Shown in pieces: positions 18,121 through 27,925 of a stretch of DNA of 64,000 nucleotides; the first letter of the stretch is position 1; every line of letters starts with the position of its first letter. The notes beneath the pieces were generated by a model that was not told the DNA's origin, did not search any database, and saw only the letters and a program-made list of their open reading frames with translations. The translations under genes and the position numbers were made by a program. This stretch comes from Desulfosarcina sp. BuS5 (GTDB taxonomy: Bacteria; Desulfobacterota; Desulfobacteria; Desulfobacterales; BuS5). The DNA lies in contig NZ_CP087952.1 of NCBI RefSeq assembly GCF_028752835.1, positions 2,027,041 to 2,091,040 of the forward strand. The letters are read 5' to 3'.

Positions 18121-18936
18121 ATGAACCTGGTGACCATATTTATTTCAGCCGGAACCATGCTGGGACTGGCAGTAATCTTTTCATATATACTTGGATGGGC
18201 CAACAATGCCTTTCGAGTTGAAATTGATCCAAGAGCAGAGGCTGCGATGGAAGTGCTTCCCGGAGCTAATTGCGGTGGTTGCTCCTATGTTGGTTGTGGC
18301 GATTATGCCGTAGCTGTTGCCGCGGGAGAAGCTCCTGTCAATCTATGTGTCGTTGGCGGGCCGACCTGCGCCGCAGAATTGGCTGCTATTATGGGCGTTG
18401 AACTGGGGGAAACATTTCCAAATTATGCGATTGTTCATTGCGGCGCGCATAGTGAAGATCGACTTCATCGCAGCGAATATCTTGGCGAGCAAAGCTGTTT
18501 TACCGCAAATCTTGTAAAAAGCATCCAGGGCTGTGTTTACGGCTGCCTTGGTTTTGGCGATTGTGTGGAAGCTTGTAATTATGATGCAATCCAAGTTATT
18601 GATGGCCTTGCCACAGTAGATTATGAAAAATGTATCGGTTGCGGCGCGTGTGCAAAAGCCTGCCCGAGAAATATTATCAGCATCAATCCCTTTGAAAAAA
18701 ATTCGATACTCGTTGTGAAATGCGCAAATCATGATGCCGGCAAGGCTGTAAAAGGGGTTTGCAAGACAGGTTGTATCGGATGCAAGGCATGTGCAAAGGT
18801 TTCAAGTACTTTTACAATCACAGATAATCTTTCGGTTATCGATTACGATAAATATATTCAAGCCGATACAGAAGAAATAGATAAGGCTGTTAAGAAATGT
18901 CCTGTGAAATGCCTTGGCTTTGCAGGGAAACCGTAA
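18121..18936 (+). CDS. rnfB: Rnf electron transport complex subunit B (polyferredoxin)
   Basis: 271 aa. An N-terminal membrane helix (~4-25) is followed by the four-Cys cluster domain CGGCSYVGCGDYAVAV and then ferredoxin-type [4Fe-4S] motifs, including GCLGFGDCVEAC, CIGCGACAKACP and CIGCKACAK. RnfB accepts electrons from reduced ferredoxin at the cytoplasmic face. It ends the operon; the convergent aat gene begins 31 bp later. Confidence 0.95.
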   Translation: MNLVTIFISAGTMLGLAVIFSYILGWANNAFRVEIDPRAEAAMEVLPGANCGGCSYVGCGDYAVAVAAGEAPVNLCVVGGPTCAAELAAIMGVELGETFPNYAIVHCGAHSEDRLHRSEYLGEQSCFTANLVKSIQGCVYGCLGFGDCVEACNYDAIQVIDGLATVDYEKCIGCGACAKACPRNIISINPFEKNSILVVKCANHDAGKAVKGVCKTGCIGCKACAKVSSTFTITDNLSVIDYDKYIQADTEEIDKAVKKCPVKCLGFAGKP

Positions 18937-18967
18937 ATAGATTCCCACAATTTAATTATTTTAAAAT

Positions 18968-19666
18968 CTACAGCCTTTTACTGAATAATTCAGTCCATTT
19001 ACCTTCCATTGCCGGTAATTTGAGAGATTCTTTAAGCTGGCCAAGAAATCGGCTCCTTGGTATTTCCCTTGCTCCCAGGCTTACCAGGTGCTTTGTGGTA
19101 ACCTGGCAGTCTATGAAGTCAAAGGAAAAACGCTTCAGGTATTCCACCAGCCTGACAAATGCTGCCTTTGAAGCATTGCTTACGTGAGTAAACATCGATT
19201 CTCCAAAAAAGCACCGTCCCAGGGAGACTCCGTATAATCCACCTGCCAGTTCTCCTTGATACCACGCTTCAATGGAATGGGCAAAGCCTGCTTCATGCAG
19301 GAGGGAGTAAGCTTTGATCATTTCGTCTACTATCCATGTGCCTTCGTTGTTATTGCGTTTAACCAGCGCGCAGGCTTTTATCACTCTATCGAAAGAAGTG
19401 TCTGCCGTAATATGAAAACGGCCATGTTTTATTGTTTTTTTTAGGGATTTTGAGACCTTAAGTTCTTCAGGATAGAGTACCAGGCGCGGATCAGGAGACC
19501 ACCACAAAAGAGGTTCTTCATCTGAAAACCAGGGAAAAATTCCCTGGCGGTAGGCCAACAGAAGACGTTCAGGGCTAAGATCCCCACCAACTGCCAGAAG
19601 GCCTTCAGGTGTTGCAAGGTGAGGAGTCGGAAAGACTAATTGTTCTGATAAGATAAAAATCGGCAT
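18968..19666 (-). CDS. aat: Leucyl/phenylalanyl-tRNA-protein transferase
   Basis: 232 aa. Family motifs: FPTPHLATPEGLLAVGGDLSPERLL, YRQGIFPWF, WWSPDPRLVL, EGTWIVDEMIKAY, ELAGGLYGVSLG, FFGESMF, FDFIDCQ. It adds Leu or Phe to N-terminal Arg/Lys for N-degron turnover by ClpAP. Length and order match the family. The upstream RAYT element starts only ~20 bp from its start codon, so its promoter may have been altered by that insertion. Confidence 0.96.
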   Translation of the reverse strand: MPIFILSEQLVFPTPHLATPEGLLAVGGDLSPERLLLAYRQGIFPWFSDEEPLLWWSPDPRLVLYPEELKVSKSLKKTIKHGRFHITADTSFDRVIKACALVKRNNNEGTWIVDEMIKAYSLLHEAGFAHSIEAWYQGELAGGLYGVSLGRCFFGESMFTHVSNASKAAFVRLVEYLKRFSFDFIDCQVTTKHLVSLGAREIPRSRFLGQLKESLKLPAMEGKWTELFSKRL

Positions 19667-19687
19667 CCAGGTCCCAGAAAAAAGGGG

Positions 19688-20717
19688 GTCAAGTCTACGT
19701 TTGACACTTATTGATATTGCCTTGTATTTTACCTATCCGTTTTTTAATCTTTCCGTCATATTTTTTAAGCCTCGAAACTCTTCGTAATATGCTGCTTACA
19801 GTACTGTATGTTTTAATATTAAACAACTCACCTATGTTGTTAAGGTTTTCGCCTCGCATTTGACGTAATAGATAAACTGCAATATTTCGCGGTTCATTAA
19901 AAACACCGCGTCTTGTTATCAATAATTCATTAAACGATACATCATAATTCTCACACACTGCTGAAATTATTGAATCAGATGCCGGAGCAAGATTTTTTGA
20001 TTCAGGTACTTCATAGCTTTTTTTCTTAAAATAATATTTTTCTTTTATTCCTGTTATGAAACTTTCCGGGCCAAAAAATGATGGGAGTTTCTTTAAAGAA
20101 AACAGCCTGATAACCTCTTCTGAATCATCTTTCCGCATAAATTCAATAAACGATTTCAGTCGGCCCCGTTTTTTTGGGGTTATCATGGAGAAAATATAAT
20201 CTTTATGTAGCCATTTCCACTTGTTCGCATATGACAGATAACCTTTGTAGCTGCTCCATTCATAATCCGGCATATCTTTAACTATGCCCGCTTTTACCGG
20301 GTTCTTGTGGATATATCTTATTAGTTGCAGAAGATGGCTGTCATTACAAACAAGAATCGACTTGTACCTTCCCCTGAAAAGCTGACCATCAAATCCATGC
20401 CTTTTGTTATATTTCTGGGTATATACGCTATTCAGATGCCTCATGCATCTTGAGATATTCCCATCCGGGGTTTGCAGCAAAATATGGTAATGATTTGTCA
20501 TTAAACAGTATGCCGCTATATTTACATTACACATTTCAGATACTTCAATCAGCAGATCAATAAACATTAAATAATCATGTTTATCTAAAAAAATGGATTC
20601 GGACCGCATCCCACGGTTCATTACATGATACCATGCTCCAGGATATTTTATTCTAAGTGGACGTGACATGTTGTAATATATAACATTTTATATTTCATGG
20701 GTCAACAGTAGACTTGA
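19688..20717. mobile_element. RAYT element: REP-associated tyrosine transposase flanked by inverted hairpin ends
   Basis: Each end carries a small palindrome: GTCAAGTCTACGTTTGAC at 19688-19705 and its near-inverse, GTCAACAGTAGACTTGAT, at 20701-20718. The 10-mer TCAAGTCTAC/GTAGACTTGA is exactly inverted between the two ends. Such REP hairpins are the substrates of RAYT enzymes. The unit lies between aat and the group II intron. Confidence 0.65.
19695..20669 (-). CDS. REP-associated tyrosine (Y1/HUH) transposase
   Basis: 324 aa. N-terminal Y1_Tnp domain: YHVMNRG, the metal-binding HUH motif in MTNHYHILLQT, and the catalytic-Tyr helix RYIHKNPVKAGI near residue 113. The C-terminal ~80 residues (RNIAVYLLRQMRGENLNNIG and onward) resemble a DnaA-like helix-turn-helix, a common extension in longer RAYTs. 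Known RAYTs nick and process REP hairpins. The gene is intact. Confidence 0.9.
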   Translation of the reverse strand: MSRPLRIKYPGAWYHVMNRGMRSESIFLDKHDYLMFIDLLIEVSEMCNVNIAAYCLMTNHYHILLQTPDGNISRCMRHLNSVYTQKYNKRHGFDGQLFRGRYKSILVCNDSHLLQLIRYIHKNPVKAGIVKDMPDYEWSSYKGYLSYANKWKWLHKDYIFSMITPKKRGRLKSFIEFMRKDDSEEVIRLFSLKKLPSFFGPESFITGIKEKYYFKKKSYEVPESKNLAPASDSIISAVCENYDVSFNELLITRRGVFNEPRNIAVYLLRQMRGENLNNIGELFNIKTYSTVSSILRRVSRLKKYDGKIKKRIGKIQGNINKCQT

Positions 20718-21602
20718 TAATCATATAAAGGTCATAGCGAAATTCGATAGGTTTTTGTTTAACTCATGCTGTGGGGACTCTGTCCCCCAGACCCCCTGGG
20801 ATTTTTCGCTTATGGTCTTCCGAATGGGGATAAAAAAAGGAAGGACACGGCAATGCCCTCCTCGTGCCAAGATAAATCCGAATCGTTGGGATAAGACACA
20901 AGGTCTTTGAAACTCGATATTGTTACCAAGTGGGTGCTCGGGAAACGGTTTGTTTCCTTCATCTCTGCAGGGCTTGCTCTGGCATTGATGTTAAGATAGT
21001 CCCACCTGACTAAAGACTAACCAGCAGGTCAGTAGCGAAGTCCACAGGTAAACCCGGTAACGGGAGTCTGGAGCTGGACGGAGCAAGATTGCAGGCTCTG
21101 TATTGAGCCCCGAAAAATGTATGGTTGTGGTCATTGTGATAATCCTGCTTGCAGGAAAAAGCCGACGCTTTGGAGACAGCGGAAGGCAGCAGTCCTGAAT
21201 ATGCTAAGGCAAGTATTCAGGACACCACCGGGGTCTTAGACCAGGGCATGTACTCAAAGGGGTAGCTCGGGAACTTGGGAGACCCGGATGTTTCCTTGGG
21301 TAAAAAGAACGGTAACAGGAAATCCAGCGCAAGCGAAATCCCGGCGTTGCATAGGAATGTCCCGCCTTGCAACGAGTCTGCCATTGGCAGAAACACAAAC
21401 ATTAAAAGATGGGCGATACAAGGTATCAGGGGAGGATAGCGAAGAGCGAACGAACCTGAGATAAACATTCGGAAGTCTTAGCAGATCATAGTACCGATGA
21501 TTAAGAATTGAACTATCTTGATCGGAAAGGTGGGGAAGTGATGCCCAAGCGACCCACTGCAGGGAAGGTGAAGCAGGGTATAACGTTTTTTTGGCAGGAA
21601 TT

Positions 21603-22976
21603 ATGGGAGATACACAGATGTCACAAACCATATCAACAAAAAGCCGAGAAATTGCAAGAACGGTCGCTTGCAATTCCAGACCGATAGAATGGGGACAACC
21701 ACCGGTGTTAACAGGTGGGTCATCCCTTATCAAAATCGAGCTGCTTGCTCAAAGTAATCCTGAACTGGTATTTACATCAGTAGTCCATCGGATAGACTTT
21801 GATTTACTGAAACAATCCTTTCGTAAAATTCGGAAAAGCAAATCTGCAGGAGTGGACAAGGTTACGGCAAAGGAGTATGCCGAAAATCTTGATCAAAACC
21901 TCTATAATCTGTATGAACGACTGCGGAGAGGACAGTACGTTGCGTCTCCTGTAAAGCGTATCTGGATAGACAAGGAAGGAGGGAAAAAGCGTCCAATTGG
22001 CATACCTGTACTTGAGGATAAAATTGTCCAGAAAGCAGCAGCAGCCATATTGAATGTCATATTTGACAGGAATTTTTACAATTTTTCCCATGCATTCAGA
22101 AAAGGTCGGAGCCAACACATGGCAATCAAAGATTTACGTGAGCAATGCTTGAAGCAGAATATCAGCTGGATAGTAAGCGCAGATATTACAGGACTATTTG
22201 ACAATATTAATCACGAGTTACTTAAAGACATGATACGTCGGAGAGTAAGTGACGGCGGAATGATTCGCCTGATAGGGAAGTGGTTGAATGCAGGCGTAAT
22301 GGAGGAAGGCAACCTGACGTACTCTGAAACGGGCACTCCACAGGGAGGAGTAATTTCCCCTGTGCTCAGTAATATCTTTCTTCATTATGTTTTAGATGAC
22401 TGGTACGTGAAAGAAGTGATCCCCCGGATGAAAGGGAGATGCTCCATCATACGCTGGGCGGATGATTTCATCCTCGGGTTCGAGTATGAAAAAGACGCAT
22501 TGCGTGTCATGGATGTATTACCCAGGCGGTTCGAACAGTTCGAGCTGTCACTTCACCCGGAAAAGACAAAACTGATTCGATTTTCCAAACGCATTAGCGG
22601 AAAGGGAAACGGGACGTTTGATTTTTTAGGGTTTACATTTTACTGGTCAAAATCATTAAAAGGGTACATGGTAATAAAGAAAAAGACGGCAAGAAAGCGT
22701 TCAAGCCGTTTTATGAAGAGAATATGGATATGGTGCAAGGATAACCGTCATAAGCCAATGGCCGAGCAGTATGAGATTCTTTGCAGTAAACTGCGAGGTT
22801 TTTACCAGTACTTTGGAGTAATAAGTAACTACAAAGTGCTGGAAGTTGTGTTTGAATATACTGAGAAAGCATGGCGTCGATGGTTAAGCCGAAGAAGTCA
22901 CAAGGGCGAAGTAATGTTCGAGGACTTGCGCACAACATACCCACTGCCATTACCCAGAATAGTCCATAATATTTGA
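21603..22976 (+). CDS. ltrA: Group II intron reverse transcriptase/maturase
   Basis: ~457 aa. RT domain: KSKSAGVDKVT, KRPIGIPVLEDKIVQ, DITGLFDNI, the TGTPQGGVISPVLSN block, and the catalytic motif as RWADDF (Trp in place of the common Tyr). The maturase X-like region follows (LRGFYQYFGVISNYK). No HNH endonuclease domain is visible, so mobility would rely on nicked or replicating DNA. ATG at 21603 has AGGA just upstream; ATG at 21618 with GGGAG is an alternative. Confidence 0.92.
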   Translation: MGDTQMSQTISTKSREIARTVACNSRPIEWGQPPVLTGGSSLIKIELLAQSNPELVFTSVVHRIDFDLLKQSFRKIRKSKSAGVDKVTAKEYAENLDQNLYNLYERLRRGQYVASPVKRIWIDKEGGKKRPIGIPVLEDKIVQKAAAAILNVIFDRNFYNFSHAFRKGRSQHMAIKDLREQCLKQNISWIVSADITGLFDNINHELLKDMIRRRVSDGGMIRLIGKWLNAGVMEEGNLTYSETGTPQGGVISPVLSNIFLHYVLDDWYVKEVIPRMKGRCSIIRWADDFILGFEYEKDALRVMDVLPRRFEQFELSLHPEKTKLIRFSKRISGKGNGTFDFLGFTFYWSKSLKGYMVIKKKTARKRSSRFMKRIWIWCKDNRHKPMAEQYEILCSKLRGFYQYFGVISNYKVLEVVFEYTEKAWRRWLSRRSHKGEVMFEDLRTTYPLPLPRIVHNI

Positions 22977-23057
22977 TGCCGTAAGGGCTGCAAAGTTATA
23001 CGCCAAACGGGGTGTCGCCTGTTTGGTTGATAATCCGGTAAAAAGGATTTGAACCGA

Positions 23058-23125
23058 GGAACCGTATGAGGGAAATCTTCACGTACGGGTCTGTAGGGGG
23101 GGCGTCGGGTAACCGATGCTCCTAC
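23058..23125 (+). ncRNA. Group II intron domains V and VI
   Basis: ACCGTATGAGGGAAATCTTC followed by ACGTACGGGT forms the domain V hairpin (CCGTA/TACGG, bulge, GAGG-GAAA-TCTTC tetraloop stem). Next is a GGCGTCGGGTAACCGATGC hairpin consistent with domain VI, ending in CTAC. The base triad preceding CCGTATG reads AAC, not the usual AGC or CGC. Confidence 0.7.
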
Positions 23126-23126
23126 C

Positions 23127-23371
23127 TGGAACATTCGTATAAACGCCTTGCAGCTTTCCTGTTTGAAACCTTCAAAGAAGACGTGACAGCAGAAGTAATA
23201 CCTATAAGAAGTTATGCCACATCTGTACGCCGCAAGATAGTCGATATAGGAGCTAAAATTGTAAAAAAAAGTCATATGATCACTTTAAAGCTATCTCAAT
23301 CTGTTATGCAAGCCATTAAGTTTGATAAACTATGGGCCAATTGCCAGAATCCATCTCCCATCCTGATTTAA
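23127..23371 (+). pseudogene. C-terminal remnant of an IS1380-type transposase
   Basis: The frame through 23127-23371 encodes a ~80-residue tail, including YKRLAAFLFETFKEDV and SYATSVRRKIVDIGAKIV, which resembles the end of IS1380/DDE group 1 transposases. The preceding part of the gene is absent; the group II intron abuts the fragment directly. The family assignment is from recall of that C-terminal pattern and is moderate. Confidence 0.6.
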
Positions 23372-23500
23372 AATTCATTTCTCCATTTCCAATATACAAT
23401 AATAATTGAACAACCTATGGTGAGCTATACTCAAAATTTAGCATGAATGCCGCTAAATTCAAAAAAAAGTGCCTGATTGTTGCAATTTTCGAATTTTTTC

Positions 23501-24808
23501 CAGTAGTGTCCGGTTAGGTTTTTGCATGTTATATGGGATAAAAAAATTAGAAAAATGTTCATTTTTTACTTGACAAACCAAATAAAAATTTTTTATCGTT
23601 TTGTTATAAAATATAATTATAACAAGGAGTTAAGACAAAAATGGACATATTCAATATCCCAAAAAAGAATTTTAATCCCCAATCTCATGCTCGATTTCTC
23701 AAACCTTTGCAAAAGATTTTTCCTGACACGCCACAGCTTAAATCCCGAGGTCACAGGCCATTGAAAATGACTTTTGAAGATCAGCTTCACGCACTGATAT
23801 TTTTCCATCTACAAGAACATGAATCAGCTCGTGATCTTATTCAACACCTTAAAGAAGACGATTTTGCCAAAGAATGTGTCGCTCCAGATGGAGGGATCAG
23901 TCGTAGCAGTTTTTCCGAAATTATCAATTCTCGAGGGCTTGAACAGCTTGAATATGTTTTTCAAGCTCTTTGCAGCCAGGCACAAAATGCTTTACCATCA
24001 AATTATTCAGATCTCGGTGAACTCGTTTCCATTGATGGATCTTTAATTGATGCAGTTCTGTCCATGTACTGGGCTGATTACAGAAAAGGCGCTAAAAAAG
24101 CAAAAGGCCATTTCGGCTTTGATGTCAATCGCAAGATTCCTATAAAAATTCATCTGACAAATGGAAATGGCGCTGAACGCCCCTTTGTCAGGTCTATCCT
24201 TACAAAAGGCCAAACAGGAATCATGGATCGGGGGTATCAATCACATAAGGATTTTGATCTTCTTCAGGATGAAAAAAAACATTTTGTTTGCCGCATCAAA
24301 GCGAAAACAACAAGAACTATTATCAAAGAGCAGCCTGTTGATCCCGACAGCTATATTTTTTATGATGCTGTGGTTCTTCTTGGCACTCCTGGGGTAAACC
24401 AGACCAGAAAGCCGGTTCGACTGGTTGGTTATAAAATTGCCGGTGTCAAATATTTTGTGGCAACTGATCGTTATGATCTTACAGCCGAGCAGGTTGCAAC
24501 CGTTTATAAGCTTAGATGGGATATCGAAACTTTTTTCAAATGGTGGAAGAAACATTTAAAAGTGTACCACTTGATTGCTCACAGTAGATATGGCCTGATG
24601 GTTCAAATCCTTGCGGGGTTAATAACCTACCTGCTTATGGCCATATACTGCCATGAACAGTTTAATGAACCTGTATTAATAAAGAGGATTCGTCAGCTTA
24701 GAAATACCATCCAGAACGAATTACGTACTGACGAAAAAAACGTATGGTCTAATAATCTTATTATCAAAGAGCAAATGCTATATGCAAAAACTTAACCGGA
24801 CACTACTG
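23501..24808 (+). mobile_element. IS4-family insertion sequence, copy 1
   Basis: 1308 bp bounded by inverted ends beginning CAGTAGTGTCCGGTTA (27 bp with one mismatch). A promoter-like TTGACA and a GTTATAA...TTATAAC palindrome precede the transposase. No direct repeat is seen between the 9-bp flanks (AATTTTTTC left, ATTTCATCT right), so this copy is old or its neighbourhood has been rearranged. Confidence 0.92.
23641..24795 (+). CDS. IS4-family DDE transposase (copy 1)
   Basis: 384 aa. Catalytic residues: Asp132 in SIDGSL, Asp196 in MDRGYQ, Glu296 in the Y-(2)-R-(3)-E-(6)-K signature YKLRWDIETFFKWWK, which defines the IS4 group. AAGGAGTT precedes the ATG. It differs from the other two window copies at a handful of positions (for example VLIKR against VSIKR). 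It appears intact. Confidence 0.95.
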   Translation: MDIFNIPKKNFNPQSHARFLKPLQKIFPDTPQLKSRGHRPLKMTFEDQLHALIFFHLQEHESARDLIQHLKEDDFAKECVAPDGGISRSSFSEIINSRGLEQLEYVFQALCSQAQNALPSNYSDLGELVSIDGSLIDAVLSMYWADYRKGAKKAKGHFGFDVNRKIPIKIHLTNGNGAERPFVRSILTKGQTGIMDRGYQSHKDFDLLQDEKKHFVCRIKAKTTRTIIKEQPVDPDSYIFYDAVVLLGTPGVNQTRKPVRLVGYKIAGVKYFVATDRYDLTAEQVATVYKLRWDIETFFKWWKKHLKVYHLIAHSRYGLMVQILAGLITYLLMAIYCHEQFNEPVLIKRIRQLRNTIQNELRTDEKNVWSNNLIIKEQMLYAKT

Positions 24809-24930
24809 ATTTCATCTTTTAATTTACCGGAAAAAATTTTAACTATTTTTATCGATGAAAGCAATTTTAATGCCAACCGTCATTTGCGATTATAGGTACG
24901 GATGATGGATTTTACCTGACCCTGGGGACG

Positions 24931-26622
24931 CTACATCCTCCCGCTTCGTAAAATCAATATCAGCAGCCAGAAGCCCATAACTCCTGCAAAAAGAAAGCCT
25001 ATTAAACCTATTACGGGTATATCATGCCATTTGGGTGGAACATCCGACAAAACAATCAAGGCGGACCCGATAATCAGGGATGCCAGCACTATGGCAAATA
25101 CTAATCTGTTGCTGATCCTGTCATGGGTGGCAAGCATCGGCTTTAATCCCCGATGCTCAAATTCCATTTTGATGGTACCCCGTTTTATCATCTTTAGTAT
25201 ATCTCGAATCTCACCGGGTACCTCCTGCAAAAGATGATAAAATTCTGATCCGGAATCAGCCATATTTTCTACTATTCTGCGTGGGTTAAAACGTTTTAAA
25301 TGTAATCGGCGCACAAAAGGAGCCGCCTGTTTTACAACATCAAAATCCGGATCCAGTTTAGTGCCCAGCCCTTCAATAGTGCTCAAAGCCTTTATCATAA
25401 GAAAGAGATCGGGAGGTATATTAAGACAGTGCCTGGTAGTCAACTCAAGCAACTGGTGCAGCAAATTGCCAAGCTTCACCTCCTTTAAAGGCCTGTAACA
25501 ATATTTATCCATAAACTCGGTGACGTCCCTTTCCAGGGAGTGGTAGTCCGGTGAATCGTCATATTCTGTGAGATTAAGAATAGCGTCTACCACTTTCATC
25601 TCATCTCTCTTGACAATGCTTAATATTAAATCTGCAAAATTCTCTCTACTCCTTAAGTTTATACGCCCCATCATCCCGAAATCTATAAAACAGATAATAT
25701 TACCGGGTAAAACAAAAATGTTGCCCGGGTGGGGGTCAGCATGAAAAAAACCATTTACGAAAATCTGCTTCATAATGAGATCAAAACCGACCCGGGCGAT
25801 TTTAAATCGATCCAACCCGTTTTTTTCCAATCCATCCAGATCTGAAGATTTCACTCCCTCAATACATTCCATGGTAAGGAGACGTTTTGTCATGAATTCT
25901 CTGTATATTTTTGGAACATGAATCCGCGTGTCACCTTCAAACTGCCTGGCAAAACGCTCCATGTAAACAGCTTCAAGAGTATAATCGAGTTCTTTTTCCA
26001 GGGTTGCGGCAAATTCCTGCACTATTTTTGTCGGATGCTGTATATCCCATCCTTCCAGGTGTCTTTCCATCAGGCCCGCCAGATGAAGCATTATCTCCAG
26101 GTCTACTTCAATTATACGTTTGATGCCGGGACGCTGTATCTTTACAACCACCCTTTCTCCATCCAGGCTCACAGCTTTGTGTACCTGTCCGATGGAAGCG
26201 GCTGCGATGGGCTGCTCGTCAAATTCCGAGAAAATTTCGTTAACAGGTTTTTTAAACTCATCTTCGATAATTTTTTGAACATCGGAGAAAGTAAACGGGA
26301 GTACATCATCCTGCAGCTTGGGCAGCTCTTTGATATATTCAACCGGCAGAAGATCCGGCCTGGTGGAAAGAATCTGGCCCATTTTTATAAAAGTCGGCCC
26401 CAGCTTTTCCAATACCATCCTGACCCTTTCAGCCCGCGACAAGGATTCCATCTTCCCTCTGCGCTTACGGGAGACAATCTTTAAGCCGATCTCCAGATAT
26501 TGCTCGATCTTCAAAACATCCACCAGATCTCCGAAACCGTATTTTATCAGCACTGTCACAATTTGACGGTATCGCTGCATATGTCTGTAGGTACGCCCGA
26601 TTCGGCCTATTTTAAAACGCAT
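24931..26622 (-). CDS. ubiB: ABC1/UbiB-family atypical protein kinase
   Basis: 563 aa. The N-terminal KxGQ motif region (GPTFIKMGQILSTRPDLLP) is followed by AAASIGQVHKA, replacing the usual P-loop with an Ala-rich loop, the nucleotide-binding Lys in VVKIQRPG, the catalytic segment FFHADPHPGNIF and the DFG-like IDFGMMG. The C-terminus ends in two transmembrane helices (~505-560). Known members support ubiquinone/menaquinone or lipid metabolism. No ubi or men genes are adjacent, so the substrate pathway is not evident. It overlaps none of the flanking insertions. Confidence 0.93.
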   Translation of the reverse strand: MRFKIGRIGRTYRHMQRYRQIVTVLIKYGFGDLVDVLKIEQYLEIGLKIVSRKRRGKMESLSRAERVRMVLEKLGPTFIKMGQILSTRPDLLPVEYIKELPKLQDDVLPFTFSDVQKIIEDEFKKPVNEIFSEFDEQPIAAASIGQVHKAVSLDGERVVVKIQRPGIKRIIEVDLEIMLHLAGLMERHLEGWDIQHPTKIVQEFAATLEKELDYTLEAVYMERFARQFEGDTRIHVPKIYREFMTKRLLTMECIEGVKSSDLDGLEKNGLDRFKIARVGFDLIMKQIFVNGFFHADPHPGNIFVLPGNIICFIDFGMMGRINLRSRENFADLILSIVKRDEMKVVDAILNLTEYDDSPDYHSLERDVTEFMDKYCYRPLKEVKLGNLLHQLLELTTRHCLNIPPDLFLMIKALSTIEGLGTKLDPDFDVVKQAAPFVRRLHLKRFNPRRIVENMADSGSEFYHLLQEVPGEIRDILKMIKRGTIKMEFEHRGLKPMLATHDRISNRLVFAIVLASLIIGSALIVLSDVPPKWHDIPVIGLIGFLFAGVMGFWLLILILRSGRM

Positions 26623-26667
26623 AAAAATCTTTCTCCGTTTATTCGTATCATTTCTGACAATCTATAT

Positions 26668-27855
26668 TTATAATTCATTTATTTTGAACGTTATATTATC
26701 AACAATACCCTGAAGCCAGGCTGTCCCTTTTGCTTTATCAACAGCACCGATATTTTTTATCACAGAGATGTAATCCTTACCTGTCTGCAATATAATAGAA
26801 TGAATCCCCTCAAGAAAATCATCTCTCAACCCCGTATCCCCTTTGTGGTATTTCTCATTATCAAGTAATCCCTCAATCTTCGGCCATGAAGTATAAAGAT
26901 CGGATCCAGGAATCTTCAGACAGACCTTCTTTAATCTTTCCACCCTTTCATCCAGGGCCAGGCCGATATTCTCCTTTAGCCCCGATAAAAGGGCGTCCGC
27001 AAAATCATCTGAAATACACATTGAACGTACATGCAGATACCACTCCCTTAAGGCAATAAGATTTGCAATATATACAATATTATTCTGCAAAATTTTTTTT
27101 CTGTTCTGATATCGACCGGGTGAAAATGGAATATTACCGCTTTTAACTGCGCCGGGGATAATCAGTCTGTTCTCCCTGGTTTCGTCTTTTCGGCAGATCG
27201 ACCCTGCGGCAGTCACAGTTCCGAATGCCAGGCGGCAAGGCCCCACAAGACCTCCCTGTCCGCCGAGAAATAAAGGCCGCTGATCCAGCATGACTCCCTT
27301 CGGTACATCACCAAGAAGAGAAGGGGTGGCCTTATCCTGTTCGGGGGTATAATTAAAATGAATATAGGAACTTCCGACCTCGCTATGATCCTTTCTGCTG
27401 GTTCCGCCTGACATAAAACAGTCACAAAAATTAATAAGACTGCCCAGGGTTACAAACGGAAAAAGAATAGTCTGTTTTAACCCCACCGTATGGGCGGCGC
27501 ATGCCTCCTCTTCAAGAATAGTCCCTTCCCGCACATGGGCGCCGGACCCCATGGAAGAATTTTTTAAAAAAACCGCTTGCTTGAAAAACCCTCCTTTCAG
27601 GTCAACTTCAGGGCCTATAAAACAATTATCCACAGTGACCGATCCTTCAAACCCAATTTTTGAATTTCGTAAAATCAGCGTGGAGCTTCCGAAAATCTTA
27701 CACCCGGAATAGATAACAACCCCGCTGCCTGAAATTCTGCTTATATCAACCTCTTCGCCGATATATACAGTTTCGGGATTGGATATTTTTACGCCTTTTT
27801 TTATTAAATTATTTACCTGTTCACTTGTCCGGCCTTTGGGATGCTGTTCGTGCAT
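26668..27855 (-). CDS. Left-handed beta-helix (hexapeptide-repeat) protein, GlmU C-domain-like
   Basis: 395 aa from ATG 27855 (AGAGGA 7 nt upstream). The first ~250 residues show hexapeptide-like turns (VYIGEEVDISR, GSGVVIYSGCKIFG, NSKIGFEGSVTV, SSMGSGAHVREGTI) and a segment resembling acetyltransferase-type sugar-nucleotide enzymes (FCDCFMSGGTSRKDHSEVGSSYIHFNYTP is split over 27500-27350). The last ~140 residues are alpha-helical and unrecognised. There is no N-terminal nucleotidyltransferase domain. An acyltransferase or a structural role is possible; function not assigned. It lies 45 bp upstream of ubiB on the same strand. Confidence 0.7.
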   Translation of the reverse strand: MHEQHPKGRTSEQVNNLIKKGVKISNPETVYIGEEVDISRISGSGVVIYSGCKIFGSSTLILRNSKIGFEGSVTVDNCFIGPEVDLKGGFFKQAVFLKNSSMGSGAHVREGTILEEEACAAHTVGLKQTILFPFVTLGSLINFCDCFMSGGTSRKDHSEVGSSYIHFNYTPEQDKATPSLLGDVPKGVMLDQRPLFLGGQGGLVGPCRLAFGTVTAAGSICRKDETRENRLIIPGAVKSGNIPFSPGRYQNRKKILQNNIVYIANLIALREWYLHVRSMCISDDFADALLSGLKENIGLALDERVERLKKVCLKIPGSDLYTSWPKIEGLLDNEKYHKGDTGLRDDFLEGIHSIILQTGKDYISVIKNIGAVDKAKGTAWLQGIVDNITFKINEL

Positions 27856-27925
27856 GATATATCCTCTTAAAAAAATATTTTTAAATTTATTTTTTTAAAT
27901 TTAATTTAAAAACAGTAGTGTCCGG

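Larger units (their letters stand above)
20864..23125 (+). mobile_element. Group II intron with internal reverse transcriptase/maturase
   Basis: The 5' end is placed at GTGCC (20864) and the 3' end at CTAC (23125), where a domain V/VI-like structure ends. The ~2.26-kb length, ~740-nt structured 5' leader, maturase frame in domain IV and 3' hairpins all fit. The 5' boundary is the less certain. A GGGGAC/GTCCCC hairpin lies just upstream of the 5' end, and the 3' exon is the tail of an IS1380-like transposase. Confidence 0.75.
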
